DNA from: Chlorocebus sabaeus
Taxonomy: Eukaryota; Chordata; Mammalia; Primates; Cercopithecidae
Assembly (NCBI RefSeq): GCF_047675955.1
Contig: NC_132915.1
Location: 781,001-845,000, forward strand
DNA: 64,000 bases
Reading direction: 5' to 3'
Under the pieces are notes generated by a model, which made no database searches, was not told the origin of the DNA, and was given only the letters and a program-made list of their open reading frames with translations. This document shows positions 45,113 to 56,657 of this stretch, piece after piece (within the stretch, counting starts at the first letter, position 1; every line of letters begins with the position of its first letter). The position numbers were made by a program, and so were the translations under genes.

Positions 45113-48018
45113 CTTTTTAGAAATATTTAGTAGAAATAATTTTAGAAGAAAATGAGTCTCTGGTCTCAACTTTTGTCTGATCTCTGATGGCTAGCATGGT
45201 TTATTCCTCGATGGGTAGGTCGGTCAGGTCCTGAGTTATTAGGAAAGTTCATTTTTACCAGGTTGTGAAATGTTATGTTTTATGAAGAGAAAATAGGGGG
45301 AGGAAGGGAAGAAAACAACAACAAACAAAAGAACAAGCTTGGAAAATGGGTACAGGCCATATGATTCTGAAGTACATACATCAGTAGGCAGGCATGAAAG
45401 TGGATTATATATGTAAATAGGTTGCTATTATTTTCTTCTGAAGTTTAAGTTGTCTAGCTTCAGTTTGCAGGGCTTTACAAAAGTGCAGCTTAATTTTCAG
45501 TGACTCCAAATTAGGAAAAATGGGGGGTAAAAGAAGGAAAAAATGAAAACATGATTTTGAAGACTTATAGCCAAGGAAAATTAGAATTCGGCCCGAACTA
45601 TAGAAAATAATAAAAATTGGAAAGCATTAGGCAAGACTCAAATGTAACAACAGGTGTGCCATAGTTTTTGAAACATAATTTTTCTCTCTCCAGTTTCCCA
45701 TTTTTACTACAGCCAAATCATGGTAGGACTGATTTGCTTTATTACACTTGAAATGACAATTTGTATACAGTGGAGCAAGAATAATTATTTGTTTACATAG
45801 CCTTTTAAATTGCCTTTGATGAAACTTTGTTCCATAGAAGGAATCTCAGAGAAGACTTTTTTAAAGCCCAGCCATGGATTTGTACCATCAAATAGCTATG
45901 AGTTGGTGAATTTCTCTACTTCTAAGGTTCCAAGATAAACTTGGGGCTCCTGGGCCTGTCAGAAAGTTACATTATTTACTTACCACAGGTCAGAAACCCT
46001 GTACAGGGGCTGTGTAGACAAGGTATGAGGCCTGTTTTCCCAAGGGGCTTTTATTGGCTCCATAAGTCAAGTTTGATTCCTTAAAGGAAAGCACATCATT
46101 CCAGTCAAAGCCTAGGTAAAATAACCAGTTGCACCAATTGTGTTCTGTTATAAATGAAGACATATTCTTATTGCACTTATGCAAATAACTATATTGCCAT
46201 AAGTTAAGAATATTCACAAATGGTTTCCAAATTCTGGAGAAATCAGGTAGAGAGAAACAAATATGTTCTAAATTTTGTTCACAGAAGTGTACTAAATTGT
46301 TAAAAGCTGTTAATAGCTCAAAAAAAGTTTCTCTGACTCTAAAGAAACAAAACAAAGGATGAGAAATGTTGTAAGCAAAAAGTCAAAAAGATTACTTTAG
46401 TTTTCTATTAGTTCAATCCATGTAGTTAATTTCTGTTCTGCTTGATATTCATAAACATTTCAGTTCTCCATGAATCCCAAAAGTTTTTCTCCTATTCTGA
46501 TGTCACAATTTCCAAAGTTATCAGAAACTTATATTCAAGAGCACCTGTTAGAGTTTTATAGCTGATTATAAAGCCACCTTCTAAAGAGGACCAAAATGAG
46601 ACAATTGTCTGAGGATGACAAAAAGTTTTAGGGCAGCCATAGACAAAGACACAGTTGACAAGGAAATTTGTTACCTCTGTGGCACATACTAATATAACTT
46701 AACAATTACAATTATTACTGATAATGTACAGTAAGACATATCAGAATCATAGGCGTTTCCCCTAATTTTGGAACACATACCAATAACATAATTATACAAA
46801 TACAGCCCAAAGAAAACTAAACACCATTTCACATTTGACAATGTTTCCTGTATAATTTTTATACCAATAAAGCCAAATTATGTCATTTTTGGACTTTAGG
46901 GAACCTAATATCCTAAAGGATTAATTAGATCAGAAAAAGACATAATTTATCATTTGATTTTAGAAAGTTTGTCAAATATCAAAGTTTTAAAACACTTGAT
47001 ATCACACATCACTGTAAAATAAGTCATTCATTTGACCAAAGTGATAACTCAAGAATTTCCAAAAAAGGTGAAAACTTTCATTCTTTGAGAGAGGAGACTT
47101 AATTTTTCAAACAATAAGTCCTAATAAAAACAGCATGAAGCCAACTAAATTTTTTTCAAAATTTTATGAACAATCTATAAGATTTTTATCTTGATCATAA
47201 GATATAACCTACATAAGCCTTTTATAACCTTCATAACCTTTATTAAGGAGGTGGTTAATGCTTCCAAGAAAACCTTGTTAATCTGACAGAGTGGTGCATA
47301 TGATGGTCTTGCATCAGAGTGCCTTTAACATTAATGGTTAATTTACAGAAAAACTGACCTTATCTTATCTCTCAAAATTGGCCCTTACCCTCTCACACAC
47401 CCACATCTTCTGCGATAGTCCCTGATCCTTGAGTTGTGGAATAGCTTTAATTTCTGACCCTGTGTCTCAGGAATGCAGTTTGTTTTGATAGATATTTTCT
47501 ATGAGGCCTGAAGATGAGGCTTTAATTGCTGTCAGAGTTTAAGATTTAGCAGGATTTGGTGTCCTTTCAGACCCAGTACTGAAAGCCCTGTAACTCAATG
47601 TCAAAAGGATTTTAAAAGCCCATACAGAAAGATACAAGGATGTAATAACCTTAATTTAAAAAAATACATTTTAATCTCTTTTTTTTCTAAGGAAACCAAA
47701 AACTTAATAATAATGGCATAGGAATTGTTTCAATAAACCATAAAACCTATTAGGCCAGTTCCTAAAAGGCAAAAGAGAAGAGCTTCTGCACTGCACAGAA
47801 TATTATGTTGGAAGAAAACATTTCCCTTACACCTTTAAGAAAATATTGTTAGCATCAGGCCACAACAAACAGAACTTGAGGAAAAAAACCTTATATTACT
47901 TGAAAGATGAGTTGGAGAGTGTTACTATATCTCAACGTTTCAAAAAGGAGAGAAAACCGAAAATGGCAAGGTGCAATAAAAGTTGAAAATCAGGTTAAAA
48001 AAAAAATTAACATCTCTA

Positions 48019-48320
48019 GGCTGGGCGCAGTGATTCACACCTGTAATCCCAGCACTTTGGGAGGCCAACACGGGTGGATCATGGGATCAGGAGTTTGAGA
48101 CCAGCCTGGCTAGCATGGTGAAACCCCTCTCTACCAAAAATACAAAAAATATGCCGGGCATGGTGGTACGTGCCTGTGATCCCAGCTACTCGGGAGGCTG
48201 AGGCAGGAAAATTACTTGAATCTGGGAGGTGGAGATTGCAGTGAGCCAAGATCATGCCACTGCACTCCAGCCTGAGCGACGAGCAAGACTCTGTCTCAAA
48301 AAAAAAAAAGAAAAAAAAAT
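48019..48320 (+). mobile_element. Alu (AluS-like)
   Basis: Full dimer inside the provirus. Confidence 0.9.
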
Positions 48321-48377
48321 TTCTTGTAATTTATTAAAAGTAAGTCAACCCCTTAAGAAAATTTCATTGTTCTGACC

Positions 48378-48665
48378 GGGCATGGTGGTGCATGCCTATA
48401 ATCCCAGCACTCTGGGAGGCCAAGGCGGGCAGATCATGAGGTCAAGAGATCAAGACTATTGTGGCCAATATGGAGAAACCCTGTCTCTACTAAAAATACA
48501 AAAACTAGCCGGGCGTGGTGGTGCGTGCCTGTAGTACCAGCTACTTGGGAGGCTGAGGCAGGAGAATCGCTTGAACCCAGAAGGTGGAGGTTGCAGTGAG
48601 CTGAGATCGTGCCACTGCACTCCAGCCTGGCAACACAGTGAGACTCCTTCTGAGAAAAAAAAAAA
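48378..48665 (+). mobile_element. Alu (AluS/Y-like)
   Basis: Full dimer. Target duplication 'ttcattgttct'/'tccattgttct'. Confidence 0.9.
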
Positions 48666-49627
48666 TCCATTGTTCTAACCAACTGTTTAGTGTATAAGTG
48701 GGTTTTTTTTTTTTACATCAAGCCCAATCTCTAGAAAGAACACTGCAATTTCCTTTTAATTAATAGACAATTTGATCATATAAAAGTTTTGGGTTTTTAA
48801 AAATAAATCCTCTTATTGTGACTTACACAGACTATTCATGACATGCTTAGACTTTCTGGTTTGTCCTGAACATCCCTCTTTGTTAAACAACCAGTCATTT
48901 TATATTAGGACTAAATTTGCCATACAAGATTCTTTCTCATATAAAATTATTTATCTTTAAGCTTCTTACCAAAAAAAAACCCTCTTTATTTTTACAACCT
49001 GCATTACCTCTGTCTTATTTCCTGGCTCCTTTTACCTTGTTTTATATGTACCATTTATATAAGGTTTGAATTAGACAAAAATTGTTCACCTTTTTAAAAA
49101 GGACACAGTTTTTTGAAATAATGTTTTCCTATAATATAGTTTTATTGGAAAATACCCAAATAATGAAATATCTATTATTTAATTTAATATAATTTTAGAT
49201 TCTAAATTATGATGAGTTTGTCTACAAGTATTTATCCCATTACATTTGATTAATTATTGTATTTTAATCATTTACCTAGATTATTTATGAAAACTACAAT
49301 AGTCTTCATTTAAAGTTATGGAACTGCCATTGCAAAATTATAACTAAGATAGTGAAAAAATCTGACCTAACTGACTCCATCTTGCTTCTAACCTCCAAGC
49401 TGTTCATGTTTATTCCTGGGTATAGGCTGAGCTAACTTTGGGAGGAACTTAGTTTACAGTTTAGCTTTGAAACAAAGATGATAACAGTCCTTTCCCAAAA
49501 CAAACCTTACTGCTTGTGGACTAGACTGCCTAAAGTCACAAGATTAGAAGTTATGGTAATCTTACTAAATTTAAGATGTAGCTATTTTCATTAAACCTAT
49601 ATCTATGTCTTATTTATTAAACTTACA

Positions 49628-49922
49628 GCCAGGTGCAGTGGCTCATGCCTGTAATCCCAGCACTTTTGGAGGCTGAGGTAGGCGAATCACTGGAAGTCAG
49701 GAGTTCAAGACCAGCCTGGCCAACATGGTGAAACCCCATCTCTACTAAAAATACAAAAATTAGCTGGGTGTGGTGACTGGTGCCTGTAATCCCAGCTACC
49801 TGGGAGGCCGAGGCAGGAGAATCACTTGAGCCTGGAAAGTGGAGGTTGTAGTGAGCTGAGATCACACCACTGCACTCCAAACTGGGCAACAGAGAAAGAC
49901 TTTGTCTAAAAAAAAAAAAAAA
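49628..49922 (+). mobile_element. Alu (AluS-like)
   Basis: Full dimer with a 15-A tail. Confidence 0.9.
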
Positions 49923-50395
49923 TTACATAAGCAAAGATCATTTTGTCTTGGGCTGGGGCTGGGTCTGTAATTTTGTAGCCCCTATGCCAAATTTTGACAC
50001 CCTATAGGATTTGGCAGAGATAAGCATGAAATTGCTTGATTAACAAATGCAAACAAAAATATATACTGGCAATTCCCATTTCTAACATTACTTCACCAAT
50101 AATTTCAAAGCTAGTTTATTTATTAAAAGATTTTACTTAATTTATGTAAACTTGAAAAAGCATTTGACTAGTCTTCTTTTTTCCTGATAAAGTATTTGGT
50201 TCAACCACCTTTACTTTCTTAAGCCAATTAATTGGAGTTCCTTTATATATTTTCAGTAGTGAAACACTGTGTACACAACACATAAATACATAGATGTGTC
50301 AGGCATGCCGATAGAAATACATCTCAGATTCATAAGAGCTTTTTCTTTTCCTATTTTAGACTTCCAAATTCTTTTTTCTTTTCTTTCTTTTTTTC

Positions 50396-50693
50396 CTTTT
50401 TTTTTTTTTTTTAGACAGAGTCTCGCTGTGTCACTCAGGCTGAAGTACAGTGGCACAATCTCAGCCCACTGCAACCTCTGCCTCCCAGGATCAAGCGATT
50501 CTCCTGCCTCAGTCTCTCGAGTAGCTGGGATTACAGGTGTGCACCATGATGCCTGGCTAATTTTTGCATTTTTAGTAGAAATGGGGTTTCGCCATGTTAG
50601 CCTGGCTGGTCTCAAACTCCTGACCTCAGGTGATCCGCCCACCTTGGCCTCCGAAAGTGCTGGGATTATAGGCGTGAGCCACTGCGCCCAACC
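50396..50693 (-). mobile_element. Alu (AluS-like), antisense
   Basis: Full dimer. Duplicated 'ttccaaattctt'/'cttcaaattctt' on the flanks. The 145- and 155-codon frames across it are Alu-derived. Confidence 0.9.
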
Positions 50694-50900
50694 TTCAAAT
50701 TCTTGATAACCTGTTTTCACTACCCTAGCCAGTTGTCAGCTAAGTAGCCTTAAATTTGCATATTAAAGGAACCAACTCAGGTGAAAATCAAATAGCAAGA
50801 TTTACATCATATGGTACAAAGAGAAAAAGTCTGGTGTGCTAGAGGGAAATTTGATTTAATTGCCAATTAAACATGAAATTATAAATATCTTTTAAATATA

Positions 50901-50918
50901 CACACACACACACACCCT
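50901..50918. repeat. (CA)n microsatellite
   Basis: Nine CA units. Confidence 0.85.
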
Positions 50919-51060
50919 ATAGCTTTTACTTCAGAACTTTTAGCCATGAGATAAATACAAATTCACTGGCTTGCAAACAAAAAACCTGTTGGATTCAAAC
51001 AGTGGTTTTTATCTTAATAGAAAAATAACAGCAGATTTAAAGCAGGCAGAAAATAAAATA

Positions 51061-51350
51061 ACCGGGCACAGTTGCTCATGCCTGTAATCCCAGCACTTTG
51101 GGAGGCCGAGGCAGGTGGATCATGAGGTCAGGAGATAGAGACCATCCTGGCTAACACAGTGAAACCCCCGTCTCTACTAAAAAACACAAAAAATTAGCTG
51201 GGCGTGGTGGCAGGTGCCTGTAGTCCCCGCTAATCGAGAGGCTGTGGCAGGAGAATGGTGTGAACCCGGGAGGCAGAGCTTGCAGTGAGCTGAGATCACG
51301 CCACTGCACTCCAGCCTGGGCGAGAGAGCGAGACTCTGTCTCAAAAAAAA
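51061..51350 (+). mobile_element. AluY-like with A-rich simple tail
   Basis: Full dimer. The tail passes into a (GAAAATAGA)n-like purine repeat to about 51412. Confidence 0.88.
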
Positions 51351-51834
51351 AGTAAAGAAAATAGAGAAAAAAGAAAAGAAAATAGAGGAAAAAAGAAGAG
51401 AAAATAGATGAAGAAAGAACTTAGGAACTCTACAGCTTGCAGACCAACCTTAGGGCTCTTTTTCCTTAGTGTAATTGTGCATAAAGACCATATTAGTTCC
51501 ATTTTACATAGACTATGGCAAGTAGGGGTGCTATAAATCTACAAAGTGCTCGAAAGGGGGTCATTCTCCTTGTTTTCTCCTCATTCTTAGATTATGGTTT
51601 CCCACTTCTTTTCTTAAAAGGAGGAACCGAGCTGTGAGCTGTGGCCTAGGTTTTTGCGTGGTGGATTGATATGTGCTGCTTGTGGGCAGGACTCCACAAT
51701 GTGTCACCACAGAGTTATTTCCACCCTTTCACGTGTCTTGTTTTCTCTCTCCAGACATCCCTGGCCTCTGAGAGGGATCAAAATGCTGAATGATCAGCCC
51801 TTATATGTGCTTCCTGGGCAGGCCTTTTTTTAAA

Positions 51835-51947
51835 ATTAATTTTTGTTGGGGATTTCCCTGTAGGGCCACTGCACATCACAGGGGTCAATCCAAATTAATT
51901 TTTGTTGGGGATTTCCCTGTAGGGCCACTGCACATCACAGGGGTCAC
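51835..51947. repeat. 59-bp perfect tandem duplication in the provirus
   Basis: Copies at 51835-51893 and 51894-51947 (the second slightly shorter), each containing 'ttttgttggggatttccct'. Near-identity in an old provirus indicates a recent duplication. Confidence 0.92.
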
Positions 51948-53069
51948 TCCCCCAGACACTTCCATGAGCCCCTCCCCCTCCATCACCTAGTGGCACCTTT
52001 CAGCTGGGAGAAGCAAATGCTCTTTCTCTTTGGTACTGAAGAAAACTCAATATCTCATTTACCTATGAAAACAACAGTTCAGTTCCTCACGCAAATGCAT
52101 ACAGACAAACTGAATCAAGATTAATTTTGGGAGTAAAAGCAATAGAGAAGACCCTTTAGAATGCATCTCCTAACTAGAATTAGGATCCTTAAACATCTTT
52201 CTAGGAGAGAAATAAAAAACAACAGCTAAGACCACTTCCTGTAAACTGTGTTCAGCCACCCCTATTTTGTAGCTCTTGTCCGCCATTACACACGCCAAGG
52301 GCAAATCCTCTCACAGTACAAGGTCATCTCTGGTACCCCCAAAGCGAAAGAGGCCAGGCCATGCAATAGAGGAAAACAGCGCTCTAGACCTAAGAAGAAT
52401 CTGCCCATGACTCTTGAAACTCCACAAAGAAAATAGAACAGCCCAAAAGGGCTGAGTGACACCTTTGTTCTGAATTCTTTAAAGGGGTTCAAGTCATTAG
52501 AAGCCTTTTCTAGATTTTTTTGTGTTTTTTTGGTACTGCAGATAGCAAAGGGGGAAGGAAGTGCAGGTTGGAAGAAAAGTAAACAAAAGAAATTTGTTTT
52601 TGTATTTAAGGCACGAAGCAAACACAAGCATGAATTTTTGCTCCCCCCACCCCGCTCTTTTGCAGCTGCAAGGAATTTTAGCCAAATTAGAGAGGGTTTG
52701 TTACCAATAATTTGGAATTCTCACTAGGATTTGACCAGTCAGGTAGAGTTGGTCAAATCTGATGGGAGAAAAACCGGAACAAACAACAACCACAAACCCA
52801 ACAATACAATCACTGAGCACTCTAATGGTCAGGAAAAATTAAGGCCAGCTGGTTGCTGAGCTTTAGCCAAGCCAAAACCCCACTTCAGATACCGACCTGG
52901 AGATAGGTCTCAGGCTGAAGACTGCTTTCAACCGTCCTAGAAGCAGGGAAAGAAAACCCAAATTCTTCTTCCCTCCTGAGAGTGCGCTCAAACTTCATAA
53001 AGGAGTTACCTGCCTTCCATCTGCATGGAAGCAGGAAATCTTGCCTTCCTTGTTAGAAGCAAGTAAAAC

Positions 53070-53070
<1 letters not shown>

Positions 53071-53102
<32 letters not shown>

Positions 53103-53108
53103 GAGAGA
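53071..53108. repeat. A-run followed by (GA)n
   Basis: About 29 A then GAGAGAGAG in the proviral leader region, with no Alu body attached. Confidence 0.9.
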
Positions 53109-53292
53109 GTTGTATAGCAAAATAAAAATAAACTTTACATCACAACCAAATTTCGGGAGACCAGGGATTCTCTGGAGGGGGGTGCTCCCAGACCTCAGTA
53201 AATTGTCCTATTGGTTTGAACCATAAATTTGGCTCATGCTGGTCCCAAGCACCAATGGGAGATTTGTCAAAGGTCATAGGCATCTCCATTCA

Positions 53293-53312
53293 GAATCCCT
53301 CTGTGGTTACCA
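53293..53312 (-). promoter_or_regulatory. Primer-binding site, tRNA-Arg type
   Basis: Three bases after the 5' LTR, the minus strand reads TGGTAACCACAGAGGGATTC. The complement of the 3' end of vertebrate tRNA-Arg (the isoacceptor ending CGTGGTTACCA) matches at 18 of 20 positions; only the central 'ag' differs. ERV9- and HERV-R/W-type elements use Arg primers, so this supports an ERV1 assignment. Confidence 0.8.
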
Positions 53313-53594
53313 AAATGTGAACCCCAAATATCTGAGACAAGCCTCAGTTAATTTAGAAAGTTTATTTTGCCAGGGTTGAGGACACGCACCCATGACACAG
53401 CCTCTCCGGAGGTCCTGATGACAGGTGCCTGAGGTGGTCAGAGCACGGTGTGGTTTCATACATTTTAGGGAGACATGAGACATCAATCCACCTATGTGAA
53501 ATGAATATTGGTTTGGTCCAGAAAAACGTGGGACAACTCGAAGCAGGCAGGGGTCTTCCAGGTCATAGGTAGATATGAGACAAATGGGTGCTTT

Positions 53595-53892
53595 TTTTTA
53601 AATTTTCTGACATGGTATCTCACTTCGTCACTGAGGCTGGAGTGCAGTGGTGCAATCTCGGCTCACTGCAACCTCATCCCCCAGGTTCAAGTGACTCTCC
53701 TGCCTCAGCTTCCCAAGTAACTGGGATTACAGGCGCCCACTAGGACACCCAGCTAATTTTTGTGTTTTTGGTGGAGTGGGGTTTCACCACGTTGGCTGTG
53801 GCTGGGCTGGTCTTGAACTCGCGATTACAAGTGATCACTCACTCTGCTTCCCACAGTGCTGAGATGACCAGCGTGAGCCACCATGTCTGGCC
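53595..53892 (-). mobile_element. Alu (AluS-like) in the 5' LTR, antisense
   Basis: Interrupts LTR text at 'caaatgggtgc' / 'gtgcattctg'. The intact 3' LTR reads through the same point. Confidence 0.9.
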
Positions 53893-54057
53893 ACGTGCAT
53901 TCTGTGGAGTTTCTGATCGTCCTGCCAAAGGAGGCAAGCAGATAGGCATTTACCTCCGTGAGCAGAGCGGCGGCTTTATATAGAATGAGAAGCAGGTTTG
54001 CTCTAAGCAGTTCCCAGCTTGACCTTCCACTTTAGCTTAGTGATTTTGGGACCCCAA

Positions 54058-54702
54058 TGTTTCCAGAGTTGGTTCCTTCCATTGGGTCTCCTCCTGCTGT
54101 TGGGTTCGTGGGCTCACTGACTTCAAGAATGGAGAGGCAGACCTTCACGCTGAATGTTACAGCTCTGGAAGATGGCAGGGACCCAAAGAGGGAGCAGCAG
54201 CCAGGTTTATTCGAAACAGCAAAAGGACCCCAACTGGTCGCCGCTGCTGGCCGGGGGCGGGGGGGGGGGGGCGGCGGGGGGGGCGGGTGGTGGCCAGTTT
54301 TTATTCCTTTGTCCCCTCCCATGTTCCGTTTCTGTCCTATGAGAGTGCTCTTTTTTCAATCCTCCCCACAATTGGCCACTTCTAGGATCCTGCTGATTGG
54401 TGCATTTTACAGAGCACTGATTGGTGTGCTGATTGGTGCGTTTTACAGAGCACTGATTGGTGCGTTTTACAGAGCGCTGATTGGTGCGTTTTACAGAGCG
54501 CTGATTGGTGCGTTTTACAGAGCGCTGATTTCAGAGCACAGTGCATTTCACAGTCCTCTTGCTAGCCACAGAGCACTGATTGGTGAGTTTTACAAGCCTA
54601 GCTACAGAGTGCGGATTGGTGCATTTTACAATCTTCTTGTAGGACAGAAAAGTTCTCCAAGTTCCCGCTCAACTCAGGAAGTCCAGCTGACTTCACCTCT
54701 CA
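54058..54702 (-). mobile_element. HERV9/LTR12-like solo LTR nested in the 5' LTR
   Basis: 645 bp, minus orientation, starting TGAGAGGTGAAG and ending GGAAACA. It is flanked by a CCAA duplication (54054-54057 and 54703-54706) that exactly interrupts the host LTR. The U3 part has a tandem array of ATTGG (CCAAT on the sense strand) units of about 21-23 bp at 54393-54525, plus a G-run at 54254-54292. The 256-codon plus-strand frame across it is antisense noise. LTR12-group elements are known for CCAAT-rich U3 enhancers; family membership here is from memory of the ends and array. Confidence 0.8.
54393..54525 (-). promoter_or_regulatory. Tandem CCAAT-box array in LTR12-like U3
   Basis: Six ATTGG occurrences on the plus strand in repeats of 'ctgattggtgcgttttac', with three more outside (about 54371, 54580, 54615). 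Read on the sense (minus) strand these are ACCAATCAG, the NF-Y consensus core. Confidence 0.8.
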
Positions 54703-54725
54703 CCAAGATTTTTCTTTCACATAAT

Positions 54726-55744
54726 AAAGACAAACAAATTTCTATTTTGGTTAAATTACTGTTATTTCAGGTCTCTGTGGCTGGCAGCAGAACTCAGCCA
54801 AAGCACTATAGTAGGGTCTGGGGTTAACGGGATGAAAAAAAAAAAAAAAAAAAGGAAAAAAAAGCATGTTCTATGCCCTTGTGAAGAAGCTTAGCGGAGT
54901 GAAGGGAATTTTCCTTTAATTTATTGAAGTCTGCTTTTCCTGCAGCATAAATCAATAGATATATAGTTGTCAAAATGAGTAAGCCCAAGAAAGCAGCAAG
55001 TTTCATTCTGAAAAAGAGGCTGTGGGAGGACCTAAACCAGACCAGGAGGCAAGAAGAGTAAACTCTCTCGCCTACTTACTAAAATTCCGTGAATATTGTG
55101 GAATGGAGAAAAAAAACTATCCTTGTGCAATCTAACAGAATTCCCAGAAAATAAAAATGTCATTTTTCCATTGAGCAATGACACACAGTTTCAAAAGAAC
55201 CTTAAGCCAGTTTTAGTCCAATTATTTAGTTCAGTAAAAAATGCATTCTTACTCAGCGCATGCCTCCCACGAACTATGATGTGTTGTAACTAATGTAACA
55301 CATTTTTATTGCCTGCAGAAAGTAGTAAGTTACATTTTTAAGTGAGCACGTCTTAAAAATAGTTTCCCTCATATTTCATAGTGATTCATTTAGCATGAAA
55401 TTAATATTAACTGCTAACAATAAGCACTTAAAATTCAAATTGAAAAGGAAAGTATGCACATTTGTGATTTCATTAATTCTGGCAACCGTTAAGTCAAAAA
55501 TAAGTAAATTTCGTCCCACTCTTGCATCTGTTTCAGATTGACTCTGTAATTGCCTAATATTTTCTAAGCCTAGTTTCATTATTTTATATATAATATTAAT
55601 GTGCTAAATTAAGGTTTTAGTACACCCAAGTCATACAATAAGTGTTACACGATAAAGAAACAAACTTCAAATATAATATCAACATGCATATATATTTACT
55701 TGCATACCTTAAACTCTATGATCTATAAGGACAAGTGGAAGAAA
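54726..55744. other. Unassigned AT-rich sequence
   Basis: Genomic flank of the provirus. An 18-A run lies near 54835-54853. No gene signal. Confidence 0.5.
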
Positions 55745-55810
55745 TTAACATTTAATAAGCACCTACTATGTGTCAGGCACTTTATGCTTATTATCTCATT
55801 TGATATTGTT
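55745..55810 (-). mobile_element. MIR scrap, antisense
   Basis: 'agcacctactatgtgtcag' and 'gcttattatctcattt' are reversed MIR text. Very short. Confidence 0.6.
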
Positions 55811-55914
55811 TCTCTGACATAATTTCACCACATGTAAGTGTAATAAAAGCGTCACTGTCATTTTGCACATGTCAATAAAGTCAATCAATGTATTAGAAGA
55901 AACCTGTTTACTAG

Positions 55915-56215
55915 GCCAGGCGTGGTGGCTCATGTCTGTAATCCCAGCACTTTGGGAGGCTGAGGCAGGCAACTCACCTGAGATCAGGAGTTCGAGACCA
56001 GCCTGCCCAACATGGTGGAACCCCATCTCTACTAAAAATACAAAAAGTAGCCAGGCGTGGTGTCAGGCGCTTGTAAACCCAGCTACTCCAGAGACTGAGG
56101 CAGGAGAATCGCTTGAACCCAGGAGGCGGAGGTTGCAGTGAGCCAAGATCCCGCCATTGCACTCCAGCCTGGGGGATAAGAGTGAGACTTCGTCTCGAAA
56201 AAAAATAAAAGAAGA
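55915..56215 (+). mobile_element. Alu (AluS-like)
   Basis: 18-bp duplication agaagaaacctgtttact/agaagaaatctgtttact with one difference. Confidence 0.92.
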
Positions 56216-56281
56216 AATCTGTTTACTAAAAATTTCAGGACAGCAAGTGACAGAATAGCTTTAATAGAAAACAACTTCCTT

Positions 56282-56578
56282 GGGCTGGGCGTGGTGGCTC
56301 ACACCTGTAATCCCAGCACTTTGGGAGGCCAAGGTAGGTGGATCATGAGGTCAGGAGTTCCAGACCAGCCTGGCCAACATGGTGAAACCCCGTCTCTACT
56401 AAAAATACAAAAATTAGCTGGGCATGTTGGTGCATGCCTGTAATCCTAGCTACTCAGGAGGCTGAGGCAGGAGAATTGCTTGAACCCGGGAGGCAGAGGT
56501 TGCAGTTAGCTGAGATTGCACCACTGCACTCCAGCCTAGGTGACAGAGTGAGACTCCATCTAGAAACAAACAAACAAA
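56282..56578 (+). mobile_element. Alu (AluS-like)
   Basis: Full dimer. Duplication 'aacttcctt' on both sides. Tail of CAAA units. Confidence 0.92.
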
Positions 56579-56657
56579 AACTTCCTTTTGTTTATATTGG
56601 AAACTCTCAAAACTTTAGAAGCATTTTCATGATTCCTGCCTTAAGTGTCTTTACCAT

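Larger units (their letters stand above)
45113..53292 (-). pseudogene. Proviral internal region, decayed
   Basis: AT-rich remnant between the LTRs, interrupted by five Alus (48019, 48378, 49628, 50396, 51061). I could not align protein motifs of Gag, protease, RT or Env in any frame by eye. The minus frame 45990-46355 is the longest repeat-free one and shows no diagnostic motif. Text at 49350-49540 ('gactccatcttgcttctaa') recurs in primate ERV internal regions. Coding capacity is lost. Confidence 0.7.
53316..54721 (-). repeat. 5' LTR of the provirus, split by an Alu and a solo LTR
   Basis: LTR text at 53316-53594, 53893-54057 and 54703-54721, in the same order as the 3' LTR. The outer end reads TGTGAAAG on the minus strand beside TAAT. 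The inner end is ...GGTTCACA. Confidence 0.85.
44311..54725 (-). mobile_element. Degenerate class I endogenous retrovirus (provirus)
   Basis: Complete proviral outline on the minus strand. A TAAT target duplication lies at 44311-44314 and 54722-54725, the 3' LTR at 44315-45099, the internal region at 45100-53315 and the 5' LTR at 53316-54721. The 4-bp duplication, tRNA-Arg-type primer-binding site and polypurine tract fit ERV1 (gammaretrovirus-like) elements. The LTR text resembles MER4/PRIMA4-group LTRs, but I do not assert the family. Without about 2.1 kb of Alus and 0.65 kb of a foreign solo LTR, about 7.6 kb remains, normal for the class. No gag, pol or env frame is intact. The longest non-repeat internal frame is about 120 codons. 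Confidence 0.85.

Noticed and set aside
45990..46355. 121-codon minus ORF as a proviral Env remnant
   Set aside because: Right strand and roughly the right place, but I see no diagnostic Env motif. Kept only as part of the decayed internal region.
50253..50720. 145- and 155-codon ORFs
   Set aside because: Both are the two strands of one Alu, the usual Alu pseudo-ORFs.
54057..54827. 256-codon plus-strand ORF with repeated peptide units
   Set aside because: Antisense to the LTR12-like solo LTR. The peptide repeat comes from the CCAAT array, and the frame crosses three different elements.
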